NCBI GenBank assembly: GCA_964564305.1
Contig: CAZMAM010000004.1
Span: forward strand, 1 to 61,616
Direction of reading: 5' to 3'
DNA: 61,616 nucleotides
Origin: RGIG1959 sp964564305
GTDB taxonomy: Bacteria; Bacillota; Clostridia; Oscillospirales; Acutalibacteraceae
Positions 23,799-32,878 of the stretch are shown here, piece after piece. The notes beneath the pieces are model-generated. The model was not told where the DNA came from. It searched no databases and was given only the letters and a program-made list of their open reading frames with translations. The stretch's first letter is position 1; the number at the start of each line of letters is the position of its first letter. A program made the position numbers and the translations under genes.

Positions 23799-24035
23799 AT
23801 GGACGTACTGGAAACCGTCAAAAGTATTTTAGCGGAACAATTCGAAGCGGATCCGCAGTCTATCACCGAGCAGACCAATATCGAAGAAGATCTCGGCGCG
23901 GATTCGCTGGACGTCATCGATATGCTGATGTCCTTGGAAGACGCGTTCGATGTAGAAATTCCGGACGAAGCGATTGAATCTATCCGCACGGTGGGCGAAG
24001 TGGTCGCTTATATCGAACAACATCCAAAACAGTAA
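23799..24035 (+). CDS. acpP: Acyl carrier protein
   Basis: A 78-residue acidic four-helix protein carrying growing fatty acyl chains on a phosphopantetheine arm. The attachment serine lies in the GADSLDVIDMLM motif near residue 36, and DVEIPDEAIESIRTVGEVV is the usual helix-three region. GGAGGG sits eight bases before the ATG. An in-frame extension upstream to 23436 is open but has no ribosome site and would overrun the promoter. It stands alone, without other fab genes. Confidence 0.95.
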   Translation: MDVLETVKSILAEQFEADPQSITEQTNIEEDLGADSLDVIDMLMSLEDAFDVEIPDEAIESIRTVGEVVAYIEQHPKQ

Positions 24036-24127
24036 AAACAGCGCCAAAAAAAGCATAAAGCGAAAGAAAACCGATGCGCAAGCCCGATTTTAAAAACGCA
24101 TCGGCGCCTTTCGCGGAAAGGCGGATG

Positions 24128-25420
24128 ATGACGGTGAACACCGGTCAACTGAATACACGGATTGCCCAAGGCAAATACGATACTTGCTTTGCCGAACTGT
24201 ACGGCGACACGGCGGTGGACGCGCAAAGAAAGCGGTACGCACGGGCCGTAGACGCCTTTACCGATACCTTCGGTGACGCCGATGACGTGCGCCTTTTTTC
24301 CGCTCCCGGGCGCACCGAAATCGGAGGCAATCACACCGATCATAACCGCGGAAAAGTTCTGGCGGGAAGCGTCAATTTGGATGTGATCGCGGTCGCCGCG
24401 AAACGCCGCGACGGGCGAATCCGGGTGCAATCCGCCGGATTTCCGATGGATACCGTCGACACGGCGGATCTTTCGGTGCATGCGGATGAAATCAACTGCT
24501 CCGCGGCGCTGATTCGCGGTACCGCGGCCGGATTCGCCCAGCGCGGGTACGGAATTGGCGGCTTTGACGCGTACACCGTTTCGGACGTCCTGAAAGGATC
24601 CGGGCTGTCTTCCTCCGCGGCGTTTGAAGTGTTGATCGGAACCGTCCTCAATGAATTGCATTCGAAGCGGCAGGTTTCCCCCGTGGAAATTGCGCAGATT
24701 GCGCAATTTGCGGAAAACCGTTTTTACGGAAAACCGAGCGGCCTTATGGATCAGATGGCCAGTTCGGTGGGCGGAATCATCACCATCGATTTTGCCGATA
24801 CCGATAATCCCCGGATCGAATCGGTACCTTTCGATTTTGCGCACAGCGGATATAAGCTCTGCATTGTGGATGTAGGCGGAAATCACGCGGATCTGACAAC
24901 GGAATACGCCGCCGTCCCCGCGGAAATGAAGGCCATTGCCGGAGAATTCGGCAAAGCGGTACTCCGTGAAGTGGACGAAGACGCGGTGATTCAAAGTCTG
25001 CCCGCTCTTCGGGCCGCGCACGGCGATCGCGCCGTGCTGCGCGCGCTGCACTTTTTTGCCGAAAACAGACGCGTCGGTCTTCAGGTAGAAGCCCTTTGCC
25101 GGGGCGACTTTAAAGAATTTCTCCGGCAAGTTATTGATTCCGGAAACTCGTCCTTCGAGTATCTGCAAAATGTGACGGTATCGGGAAAAACCGCCTCCCA
25201 AGGACTCTCTGTGGCGCTTTGTTTGGCACAGCGCCTGCTGGACGGCTGCGGCGCATGGCGTGTGCACGGCGGCGGATTCGGAGGCACCACGCAAAATTTT
25301 GTTCCGGAGGAAAAATTGCCGAAATTTATTTCGTCCATGGAAGCGGTATTTGGGCCGGGAAGCTGCCATGTCCTGACCGTTCGCCCATGCGGCGGAGTAT
25401 GCCTCAATGCCGAAGACTGA
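24128..25420 (+). CDS. galK: Galactokinase
   Basis: A 430-residue GHMP kinase phosphorylating galactose at C1 in the Leloir pathway. LFSAPGRTEIGGNHTDHN is the galactokinase signature, VLKGSGLSSSAAFEV is the GHMP ATP loop, GLMDQMASSVGG holds the catalytic Asp region, and WRVHGGGFGGTTQNF is the third GHMP motif. The preferred start is 24128 (ATG at 24125 also possible), six bases after GGAAAGG. An ATG at 24074 lies within a hairpin of CCGATGCG and CGCATCGG, which probably folds between acpP and galK. It is followed 18 bases later by galT. Confidence 0.94.
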   Translation: MTVNTGQLNTRIAQGKYDTCFAELYGDTAVDAQRKRYARAVDAFTDTFGDADDVRLFSAPGRTEIGGNHTDHNRGKVLAGSVNLDVIAVAAKRRDGRIRVQSAGFPMDTVDTADLSVHADEINCSAALIRGTAAGFAQRGYGIGGFDAYTVSDVLKGSGLSSSAAFEVLIGTVLNELHSKRQVSPVEIAQIAQFAENRFYGKPSGLMDQMASSVGGIITIDFADTDNPRIESVPFDFAHSGYKLCIVDVGGNHADLTTEYAAVPAEMKAIAGEFGKAVLREVDEDAVIQSLPALRAAHGDRAVLRALHFFAENRRVGLQVEALCRGDFKEFLRQVIDSGNSSFEYLQNVTVSGKTASQGLSVALCLAQRLLDGCGAWRVHGGGFGGTTQNFVPEEKLPKFISSMEAVFGPGSCHVLTVRPCGGVCLNAED

Positions 25421-25438
25421 AAAAGGAGTGTCTCCGAT

Positions 25439-26440
25439 ATGGCTGAACTGCGAAAAAATCCCCTGACCAACGACTGGGTTATGGTCGCGTCCCACAGGCA
25501 GAACCGGCCGCAAATGCCGAAAAATTACTGCCCGTTTTGCCCCGGTTCGGGAAAGGTGCCGGAGCATTTTGACGTGTACAAATACGATAACGATTTCCCT
25601 GCCCTGTCCACCGTTCCGCCCCCCGCAGACGATGTGGCAGACGATTTTTTTGAAGTCGCCCCATGTTACGGAAAATGCGAAGTGATTTTGTATTCCCCGC
25701 AGCACACCGTCACGCTTCCGGAACTGCCCGTCTCGCACATTGAAAAACTGGTGGATCTGTGGACAGAGCGGTTTGAGGCGCTTTCCGCGGATAAAAAAGT
25801 CAAATACGTTTTCATCTTTGAAAACCGGGGAGAGGCGGTGGGCGTGACAATGCCCCATCCGCACGGGCAAATATACGCGTATCCGTTTCTTCCCAAAAAA
25901 CTGGAACTGGAAGTGCAAAACGCGAAAAAGCACATAGAATCCACCGGAAAGTGCCTGTTTTGCGATATGTTGGATCACGAAATTTCCTTCGGCAAACGCG
26001 TGATTTTCCGCAACGAATATTTCACCGTATTTCTGCCGTTTTTCACCGAATACCCTTACGGCGTTTATATTATGGCCAACCGTCATGTGGAGAGTATTTC
26101 CCGGCTCACTCCCGCTGAACGCTCCGCCCTGGCGGATACGCTGCGTCAGACCGCCGGAATGCTCGACAGTCTGTTTGGATATAAGTTCCCCTATATGATG
26201 TGCATGTACAACGCGCCCGTAAACGGAGAGGATCCTTCCGCTTACTTTCACTTTCATATCGCATTCTACCCGCCGATGCGTTCCGCCGATAAAATGAAGT
26301 ACAACGCGTCTTCCGAAACCGGCGCGTGGGCGCATTGCAACCCCACCTGCCCGGAGACCGCCGCGCAGGAATTGCGCGACGCTCATGAGCGTTTTTTGGC
26401 CAAATCCGGCCCTTCGGGTAAGGAACCGTCTAACGGATAA
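25439..26440 (+). CDS. galT: Galactose-1-phosphate uridylyltransferase
   Basis: A 333-residue HIT-superfamily enzyme exchanging UMP between UDP-glucose and galactose-1-phosphate. The active-site HPHGQIYAYPF motif is near residue 140, the zinc-type cysteines appear as CPFCPGSG and CLFCDML, and FHFHIAFYPP is the C-terminal His cluster. It lies directly after galK with AAAAAGGAG upstream, forming a two-step galactose operon. galE is not in the window. Confidence 0.95.
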   Translation: MAELRKNPLTNDWVMVASHRQNRPQMPKNYCPFCPGSGKVPEHFDVYKYDNDFPALSTVPPPADDVADDFFEVAPCYGKCEVILYSPQHTVTLPELPVSHIEKLVDLWTERFEALSADKKVKYVFIFENRGEAVGVTMPHPHGQIYAYPFLPKKLELEVQNAKKHIESTGKCLFCDMLDHEISFGKRVIFRNEYFTVFLPFFTEYPYGVYIMANRHVESISRLTPAERSALADTLRQTAGMLDSLFGYKFPYMMCMYNAPVNGEDPSAYFHFHIAFYPPMRSADKMKYNASSETGAWAHCNPTCPETAAQELRDAHERFLAKSGPSGKEPSNG

Positions 26441-26496
26441 AATAAAACGAATAAAACCGACTGTATGTCAGAAACCGAATAAAGGAGAAGTGCTTT

Positions 26497-26757
26497 ATGC
26501 CTTGGTGTGTCGACCGTTTTGAAGGTGATATTGTGGTGTGTGAAAGATGGGACGGCAGCCATTGCCGCTTTCTTCGCTCTGATCTACCCCCCGATGTTCG
26601 GGAAGGAGATATTTTGGTTTTCGTGGAGTGTGAAGGGTATAAAATCGACAGGGAATTAACCGAAAAATGGAAAAATTCCAATTACGCCAAACAGCTTGCC
26701 CTGCTCAACCGGAAAAAGCCCGTAAACGACGACGAAAATGCGCAAGACCCAAAATAA
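26497..26757 (+). CDS. DUF3006 family small protein
   Basis: An 86-residue protein. CVDRFEGDIVVCE at the start, the LRSDLPPDVREGDILV middle (small beta-barrel pattern) and the charged tail match family DUF3006, common in Clostridia and of unknown function. AAAGGAG lies eight bases before the ATG, 56 bases after galT, so it is probably co-transcribed with the galactose genes by position only. Confidence 0.78.
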   Translation: MPWCVDRFEGDIVVCERWDGSHCRFLRSDLPPDVREGDILVFVECEGYKIDRELTEKWKNSNYAKQLALLNRKKPVNDDENAQDPK

Positions 26758-26765
26758 AATTCTTA

Positions 26766-26790
26766 CGGCAGCACCGCACAAAACAGCCGA
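26766..26790 (+). repeat. Interspersed repeat, end fragment D
   Basis: GGCAGCACCGCACAAA matches the complement of the right end of repeat copy C (61452-61552). The following bases continue only loosely (CCGACGGCCG) and run into the terminator, so this is a terminal fragment or an eroded copy. Confidence 0.45.
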
Positions 26791-26826
26791 CGGCCGCTTT
26801 CCTTTTTTGGAAAAAGCGACCGTTTT
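26791..26826 (+). terminator. Terminator of the galKT-DUF3006 operon
   Basis: CGGCCGCTTTCC pairs with GGAAAAAGCGACCG around a T-rich loop and is followed by a T run. It lies between convergent genes. Confidence 0.75.
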
Positions 26827-26848
26827 TCTGTTCTGGGCTCAAGCGCCC

Positions 26849-29533
26849 TTACACGCCTTCACTTTTGTTCTGCGGCGGCACTGCCCCGCTTTTCGGGGGA
26901 TTTTCGCCGGATAATTTGTTCGGTTTTGTTTTTCTGCGAATGCGTTTGGAAGGGAAATTCAGGATAATCAGCGCCGCTGCCGCCCACAGGGTAACGATCG
27001 CACCGCAAAGAAATCCTTTGGGCACATAGCGCATTTCCACGGTATGCTCCCCCGCAGAAACGGGCACGGACCAAACGGCGCCGAAAGTTTTCACCGGTGT
27101 TACCTTTTTGCCGTCTATACGGAACGTCCAGCCTTCATCGGCGGGAATCGTTGTCAGCAACCGGCCTTGACCGCTGCCGACGGTTACGGTTCCCGTGAGA
27201 TGAGAACTGCTTTTTGCCGTAAACAAACACGGATTGGCAGAAAGATCCGAAAAAGCTTTTTCGGTTGCCTGCATATCCTCATAATAAAAGTAGGCATCGG
27301 AAAAATTCAATTCTTTCTCTTTGGCGGTCAGGGTGACGGTCACGGTTTCACCGGGGCGAAAACTGCCCAAACAGACCACCTGATAATAGTAAAAAGTGAA
27401 ATAATCCGGCATGGTTTTGCCGTTCACCCGAAGCGATGCCGGCTTTGCGTCTTTGGACGGCAAATACATATACAGCGGATCCCCGCTTTCGGCGGTAAGG
27501 GTAAAAACGGCGGCGCCTTCCCCTGTTTTGCGGTAAAGCGCGGTTTCTTTCGGATCCCGCTCCAATCCGTCCAAAGAGAGCACAGCATCCGCTTCGGTAA
27601 AGAGCGGATTCACCCCCATGGCTTCAAACATCCGGTTTTGCCATTCAAACGGATTATCTCCGTCCGAAGAGACATTGCCGATTTCCGCCCGGCACGGAAA
27701 GGCAATTGGCAAGGCGTAGGGATTTCGGTAAACGGTGACTCCGTTTTGCGTAAACACCGGCCGGTAGATTCGGTTCGGCTGCCGAGTGGCCAGCAAATAC
27801 CGTACTCCGAGCAACCCGTCAACCGCGACGGTGGATCCGGTATTGTACCGATTATACCGGTCGGCGTAATCGTGAATGCCCAGCGAATGCAAAAACCGCA
27901 CTTTATCCACCTTTTCGGTGCTGCTCCAACTGGTCAGGCCGCGATATGAAAACAAAAACGGATCGTTGCGCTCATATGAAAAATTGATTTCCATCCGGTA
28001 AAACTCGCTGTCCATGGCTTTTACGGCGTCGATTACCGGCTCGACTTTATCCACGTAGGAAGATTGAACCGATTCATCGTCGTATTGAATGTTATCCAGC
28101 ACATATTTCCCGTTGACCGCCATATTGCCGACATGCAAAACCAATATCGCGACAATGAGCGCCTGTTTCAGGAACGGGCGAAGGGATTTACTCAGCAGGC
28201 CCGTCAAGCAACAGGCAAAAGCCGCCATAAGCGCCAAATCTACCCACAGGCGCCAGCCCTCGGTGTATTCGAAGTGCATTTGGGCAATCACAACGGTCAT
28301 GCCCGAATAAATGGCGAGCGCCCCAACGGTTTTTTTGAGCGTAAGCCCCCCAATGTGCGCAAAGCAACGCGCAGAAAGCGCCGCTGCCCAAAAGCCGATG
28401 ACAAACGCATGGCGATACGGCATACCGATGGGCCAGTTGAACGCGTGAAACAGCAAAAACGGCCCTTTGAACTGGCAGCTGATCAACAGCACCGCCGTCA
28501 CCGCACCGGCGGCAATCTTTTCTTTCAGGTGAATATCGCCGTTCAGAAAATAGAGAATCATCATGCCCACAGACAATATTCCAAAGAAGAGCGGCGGCTG
28601 CTGTACATTCATCAAATCGCTGTTTTGAAAAGTAGCGGTATAGGTTTTGGCAAGCATTTCGGGCAGAGTGGAATACTGTTCCCAAGAGAACAAACCGCCC
28701 AGATTGCTCTGTTTAATGCCTCCGATCAGCGAGAGCGCCGTGGGCAGAAGAATCACCGCCGCCAGCGCTGCGCTGAGCAGCGATCCGCCCACAAATCTTC
28801 CCGCCGCCGCCACGGTGCGCCGCCACGGTTTTTCACCGGACATTGCGGATACCGGCCACCCGCTTTTGGGTGGTCGGGTCAGCAAATAAGCGGCATACAG
28901 GCATAAAAAGAGACATATCATAAACCCGGTGTAGTAATTCACCGCCAAGCATCCGGCAAGGGAAAGAACATACAGGGTGAACTTTCCGTTTTCCATCAGC
29001 CGGTGCAATCCCCAGACCGTAAGCGGCAAAAAGATTAACGCGTCCAGCCATATGACAGTGAACTGATACATGAACGCATATCCCATCAGCGCGTACCCGG
29101 CAGAAAAAATCAGCGCGGGAACGCTCTTTAAACGGACAATATGGCGAACAAACAGATAAAACGTCAGCCCGGCACAACCCGTTTTCAGCAGGGTAATCAG
29201 CATGACCGCCCACGCTATCTTATCGGTCGGGAAAAACAACGTAACCCAATTCAGGGGGCTGAAAAGATAATAAGCGGAAAAACCCAGCATATCTCCACCC
29301 AACGCTTTGGAAAAAGTGTAAAAGAAATCGTTGCCGTTTTTCCACATATCCTTAAAATAGGCCAGAAACGCACTGTATTGCCCAATCATATCCGACGTCA
29401 GCAGGGAACTTTCCCCAAAAGGAGCAAATCCTTTGAGAATATAAATAACCAGCATAACCCCCGCCGGAATCAGAAACGCCGCCAATCCGAACAGGAAATT
29501 TTTGACCTGAATATGACGCAATCCTTGACGCAA
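26849..29533 (-). CDS. YfhO-family multi-pass membrane protein
   Basis: An 894-residue protein with about a dozen transmembrane helices over its first 480 residues, followed by a large extracytoplasmic domain and a final helix (FLCGAIVTLWAAAALIILNF) before a basic tail. LLTSDMIGQYSAFLAYFKDMW and FSKALGGDMLGFSAYYLFSPLNW near the N-terminus are the acceptor-loop signature of YfhO-like GT-C proteins, which glycosylate lipoteichoic acid or related polymers outside the cell in other Bacillota. TTG at 29533 has GGGGAG nine bases upstream; ATG at 29542 touches that site directly. Monocistronic by layout. Confidence 0.88.
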   Translation of the reverse strand: MRQGLRHIQVKNFLFGLAAFLIPAGVMLVIYILKGFAPFGESSLLTSDMIGQYSAFLAYFKDMWKNGNDFFYTFSKALGGDMLGFSAYYLFSPLNWVTLFFPTDKIAWAVMLITLLKTGCAGLTFYLFVRHIVRLKSVPALIFSAGYALMGYAFMYQFTVIWLDALIFLPLTVWGLHRLMENGKFTLYVLSLAGCLAVNYYTGFMICLFLCLYAAYLLTRPPKSGWPVSAMSGEKPWRRTVAAAGRFVGGSLLSAALAAVILLPTALSLIGGIKQSNLGGLFSWEQYSTLPEMLAKTYTATFQNSDLMNVQQPPLFFGILSVGMMILYFLNGDIHLKEKIAAGAVTAVLLISCQFKGPFLLFHAFNWPIGMPYRHAFVIGFWAAALSARCFAHIGGLTLKKTVGALAIYSGMTVVIAQMHFEYTEGWRLWVDLALMAAFACCLTGLLSKSLRPFLKQALIVAILVLHVGNMAVNGKYVLDNIQYDDESVQSSYVDKVEPVIDAVKAMDSEFYRMEINFSYERNDPFLFSYRGLTSWSSTEKVDKVRFLHSLGIHDYADRYNRYNTGSTVAVDGLLGVRYLLATRQPNRIYRPVFTQNGVTVYRNPYALPIAFPCRAEIGNVSSDGDNPFEWQNRMFEAMGVNPLFTEADAVLSLDGLERDPKETALYRKTGEGAAVFTLTAESGDPLYMYLPSKDAKPASLRVNGKTMPDYFTFYYYQVVCLGSFRPGETVTVTLTAKEKELNFSDAYFYYEDMQATEKAFSDLSANPCLFTAKSSSHLTGTVTVGSGQGRLLTTIPADEGWTFRIDGKKVTPVKTFGAVWSVPVSAGEHTVEMRYVPKGFLCGAIVTLWAAAALIILNFPSKRIRRKTKPNKLSGENPPKSGAVPPQNKSEGV

Positions 29534-29562
29534 CGATTTCATCTCCCCGAAACAAGGCAATG

Positions 29563-29617
29563 AAAAATCCGCGCGCCGAAAGGAACCAAAGTACCGTTCC
29601 CGGCGCGCGGGATTTTT
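29563..29617 (-). terminator. Strong terminator of the rubrerythrin gene
   Basis: A GC-rich stem of CCGCGCGCCG with CGGCGCGCGG, flanked by A5 and T5, can end transcripts in either direction. It lies 12 bases after the rubrerythrin stop and just before the YfhO-like gene. Confidence 0.88.
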
Positions 29618-29629
29618 GTGACCGGCCGA

Positions 29630-30211
29630 TTAGCCGAAATATCTCTGCAGCAGACCGGCGAAAGCCTTTCCGTGGCGCGCCTCATCTTTGCACATTTCAT
29701 GGACGGTATCGTGCACCGCATCATACCCCAGTTCTTTCGCGCGCTTGGCAAGAGCTAACTTGCCCTCGGTAGCGCCGAATTCCGCATCGACCCGCACGCT
29801 GAGATTCTTTTTGGTATCCGGTTCCACAACTTCTCCCAGCAGCTCCGCGAATTTTGCCGCATGCTCCGCTTCTTCAAAAGCAATGCGTTTATACGCTTCC
29901 GCCACCTCGGGATATCCTTCGCGATCCGCCTGACGGCTCATGGCAAGATACATACCCACTTCGGTGCACTCGCCGGTGAAATTGGCGCGAAGCCCTTCGA
30001 CCACTTCGGGATCCAAGCCCTTGGCCACGCCGATGCGGTGCTCATCCGCCCACACGCGTTCGTCTGTCTTGGCCGGAGCGGCGCCGGCTGGCTCCTCCAC
30101 CGGGCCCATATCCTTAAATCTGTCCCCGGAAACACCGCACTGCGGGCAAACCGCGGGGGGCTCTTCCCCCTCATAAACATACCCGCAAACCGGGCAAACG
30201 TACTTTCTCAT
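29630..30211 (-). CDS. Reverse rubrerythrin (NADH peroxidase-type)
   Basis: A 193-residue non-haem iron protein with domains in reversed order. A rubredoxin module comes first (YVCPVCGYVYEG, then CPQCG), followed by a four-helix ferritin-like diiron domain with GECTEVGMYLAMSRQADREG, AFEEAEHAAKFAELL and MCKDEARHGKAFAGLL. Classical rubrerythrin has the rubredoxin at the C-terminus. Reverse forms reduce hydrogen peroxide in anaerobic Clostridia. Two adjacent ATGs (30214, 30211) follow AAGGAG; the second has the better spacing. A short hairpin (30239-30263) precedes the ribosome site. The region up to 30388 holds no clear promoter or PerR box. Confidence 0.93.
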   Translation of the reverse strand: MRKYVCPVCGYVYEGEEPPAVCPQCGVSGDRFKDMGPVEEPAGAAPAKTDERVWADEHRIGVAKGLDPEVVEGLRANFTGECTEVGMYLAMSRQADREGYPEVAEAYKRIAFEEAEHAAKFAELLGEVVEPDTKKNLSVRVDAEFGATEGKLALAKRAKELGYDAVHDTVHEMCKDEARHGKAFAGLLQRYFG

Positions 30212-30388
30212 CATAACAGCTCCTTTTTTGGGCAACCCCCGATACGCCTTTTTCGGGTATCGGTCGGCGATAAATCCGATCCGCCGCCTCATAAGAGACA
30301 GCTCCAAAGATCCGATGGCAAATCCGATTTACCCGCCAAACCGGTAACGCCGGTGACGCACACGCGCGCTGCCTGAAAATTTATGCGG

Positions 30389-30434
30389 AAAAATCCTTTT
30401 CGGCTTTGAACAAAATGAGCGCAAAAAGGATTTT
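30389..30434 (-). terminator. Terminator of the EF-G-like gene
   Basis: AAAATCCTTTT and AAAAGGATTTT pair perfectly around a 22-base loop, with T5 on the minus-strand exit. It begins 12 bases after the stop of the EF-G-like gene. Confidence 0.82.
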
Positions 30435-30445
30435 ACTCCCTTGCC

Positions 30446-32509
30446 TTACTCTTCCGATTTATACTGTTCAATCACTTTTTGCGCGACCGGCTGAGGCGCT
30501 TCCTCATACCGCTCAAAGCTCAGCTCAAACCAGCCTCTGCCCTGAGTCAGGGATCGGAGCATGGTCGCGTAATCCGCCGTTTCGCTGATCGGAACCTCCG
30601 CTTCCACTCTGGTTAAACCGTCCTCTTCCGGTTCCATGCCCAGCACCCTGCCCCGACGCTTGTTAATATCTCCCATGACATCGCCGGTATAATCGCCCGG
30701 CACATGCACCTTCAGCGACCCGAACGGCTCCAACAGTACAGGATTGGCCTGCGGAATGCCCGCTTTATACGCCAAGGACGCCGCCGTTTTAAACGCCATC
30801 TCTGAGGAATCTACCGGGTGATACGAACCGTCAACCAAGGTTGCCTTCAGCCCGACCATCGGGAACCCCGCCAACACACCGTGCTGCGCCGATTCCCGCA
30901 GGCCCTTTTCCACGGCGGGGAAGAAATTCTTCGGCACCGCTCCGCCGAATACGCGCTCCTCAAATAACAGTTCTTCGCCATCGTACGGCTCGAATTCTAC
31001 CCATACATCGCCATATTGCCCATGGCCGCCGGACTGCTTTTTGTGCCGCCCCTGAACCTTTACCTTTTTCCGAATAGTTTCCCGGTAGGGCACTTTTGGA
31101 GTCGCATAAGTCATCTCCACGCCGAATTTGCTCTTCAGTTTGGAAGAAATAACATCCAGATGCTGCTCGCCCAAGCCGGACAGTATCGATTCATGCGTTT
31201 CCGCATTTTGCTCATAGCGAATGGTGGGATCCTCTTCCATTAAGCGGGAAAGGCCCTGAGAAATCTTTTCTTCATCGCCTTTTTTCTTCGGAAAAACCGC
31301 CACAGAAAGGCACGGATTTTCAAAAACCACCGCAGGAAGCGAAACCCGCCTGGACGGTGAACAGAGAGTATCCCCGGTGTTTACACTGGCCAGCTTTGCC
31401 ACCGCTCCGATATCTCCCGCCGGAACACACGGCGTTTCGGTTTGTTTTTTGCCGGAGACGGTATACAGCTTGCCCATGCGTTCGTTTGTCCCGGTGCGGA
31501 CATTCAGCAAAGTCATATCCGGTGTCACTTTTCCGCTGACGACCTTAAAATAGACCAGCTTTCCGACAAACGGATCCACCACCGTTTTAAACACAATCGC
31601 CGCTGTAGGTTCATTTTCATCCACCGTCAGCGAAATTTCCTCGCCGTCTGCGCCGATTCCGGTTTCGCCCGCCACCGTTTGCGCCCAAGGAGCCAGCCAT
31701 GTCAGCCCGTCCAGCAGCTGATCAACGCCTTCCAGTTCCTGCGCGCTGCCGCAAAATACCGGAGCGATATCCCCTTTGCGCACGCCGCCGGCAAGCCCCA
31801 TAATCAATTCATCCGGCGTAAAATCCACCCCGGAAAAATATTTATCCATCAATTCTTCATCGGTTTCCGCCACCGCTTCATACATCGCGGTGCGCAGTCC
31901 TTCCAGCCGGTGCCCCATATCCGGAACGGGAACTTCCACCGCCTTGCCCTTTTCGTAACGGTACGCGCGGGACTGGAGCAGATTCACATAACACTGGACT
32001 TTGTGATCCACGACATAAGGAACCACCACCGGGCAGACCGTCGGGCCGAACGTGCTCTTTAATTCTTCAAAAACTTTATAAAAATCGGCGCCTTCGCGAT
32101 CCAGCTTATTGATGAAAAACAGCTTGGCAATACCTTTTTTGGACGCAGCCTGAAAAGCTTTCTGAGCCCCGACCGTCACGCCGCTGCGCCCGGAAATAAC
32201 GATTAAAGCGCTGCCCGCCGCTCTCATGCCCTCACTTAAGCCGCCGGAAAAATCAAACAGACCCGGCGTATCCAGCAGATTCATCTTGGTGTCTTTCCAT
32301 TCCACGGGCACTACCGCCATGGAAACCGATGCGCCCCGGCGAACTTCTTCGGGATCAAAATCGGAGACCGTATTCCCGTCCGCAACCTTTCCGAGCCGAT
32401 CCGGTTTCATCGCAAGATAATACGCCGCCTCTGTCAGCGTGGTTTTTCCGGTGCCGGCATGCCCCGCCAACACCACATTGCGAATGTTCTTTGCCTGATA
32501 TTGCTTCAT
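30446..32509 (-). CDS. Elongation factor G-like GTPase
   Basis: A 687-residue translational GTPase related to EF-G. GHAGTGKTTL is the P loop, LDTPGLFDF replaces the usual DTPGHVDF switch motif, and FINKLDREGADF gives the NKxD base-recognition motif. Domains II to V follow, ending with YATMLRSLTQGRGWFEL. The changed switch motif and divergent sequence separate it from canonical FusA; such second EF-G proteins occur widely in Clostridia with unclear roles. ATG at 32509 has GGAAGGAG seven bases upstream. A strong promoter lies about 70 bases upstream. Confidence 0.9.
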   Translation of the reverse strand: MKQYQAKNIRNVVLAGHAGTGKTTLTEAAYYLAMKPDRLGKVADGNTVSDFDPEEVRRGASVSMAVVPVEWKDTKMNLLDTPGLFDFSGGLSEGMRAAGSALIVISGRSGVTVGAQKAFQAASKKGIAKLFFINKLDREGADFYKVFEELKSTFGPTVCPVVVPYVVDHKVQCYVNLLQSRAYRYEKGKAVEVPVPDMGHRLEGLRTAMYEAVAETDEELMDKYFSGVDFTPDELIMGLAGGVRKGDIAPVFCGSAQELEGVDQLLDGLTWLAPWAQTVAGETGIGADGEEISLTVDENEPTAAIVFKTVVDPFVGKLVYFKVVSGKVTPDMTLLNVRTGTNERMGKLYTVSGKKQTETPCVPAGDIGAVAKLASVNTGDTLCSPSRRVSLPAVVFENPCLSVAVFPKKKGDEEKISQGLSRLMEEDPTIRYEQNAETHESILSGLGEQHLDVISSKLKSKFGVEMTYATPKVPYRETIRKKVKVQGRHKKQSGGHGQYGDVWVEFEPYDGEELLFEERVFGGAVPKNFFPAVEKGLRESAQHGVLAGFPMVGLKATLVDGSYHPVDSSEMAFKTAASLAYKAGIPQANPVLLEPFGSLKVHVPGDYTGDVMGDINKRRGRVLGMEPEEDGLTRVEAEVPISETADYATMLRSLTQGRGWFELSFERYEEAPQPVAQKVIEQYKSEE

Positions 32510-32577
32510 GCTACCTCTCCTTCCGGGAATGCGAATATTCCACAATTCTCTCCGAGTTTTGTGCAGTCGCTATGGTT

Positions 32578-32606
32578 ATTGTACACCGCCGCCGGAAAAA
32601 TTTCAA
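32578..32606 (-). promoter_or_regulatory. Sigma-A promoter of the EF-G-like gene
   Basis: On the minus strand TTGAAA (32606-32601) and TACAAT (32583-32578) are 17 bases apart. Confidence 0.82.
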
Positions 32607-32801
32607 TACCTAACGAAAAAAAGGTTGCAATGGGTTGTACATTTGTCAATGATTTGAGAGCGAGGGGCAGAAAAGAAAAAGGACGAAGCCTTGTTTGTTC
32701 ACAAAAAAGTAACACCCCACAAAACCCTAACGAAAGGACTCAATCGCCACGGATATGGTAAAGCAGAGTGAAAAAAATCTTCTCGCTTGGTGTTGCCTTA
32801 T
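32607..32801. other. Intergenic stretch with a repeat-end fragment (G)
   Basis: No gene is visible here. At its right edge the minus strand reads AAGGCAACACC followed by an AGATTTTTTTC stretch, resembling the first 25 bases of the interspersed repeat but then diverging, so this is at best an eroded end. Confidence 0.35.
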
Positions 32802-32807
32802 AAAATA

Positions 32808-32847
32808 CCCCGCCCGCAAAAAAGAGAATTTCCTTTCGGCGGGCGGG
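32808..32847 (-). terminator. Terminator of the LRR-dockerin gene
   Basis: CCCGCCCGC pairs with GCGGGCGGG around a 21-base loop; on the minus strand it is followed by TATTTTAT. It begins 32 bases beyond the stop codon. Confidence 0.82.
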
Positions 32848-32878
32848 TGAAACGGTGCGCGTTATGCGTGTATGCGTA

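Noticed and set aside
24008..26386. A 792-codon open frame on the minus strand opposite galK and galT
   Set aside because: It is antisense to two clearly functional enzymes, its translation is rich in Arg, His and Phe without any family motif, and it has no ribosome site; GC-rich codon bias alone keeps this frame open.
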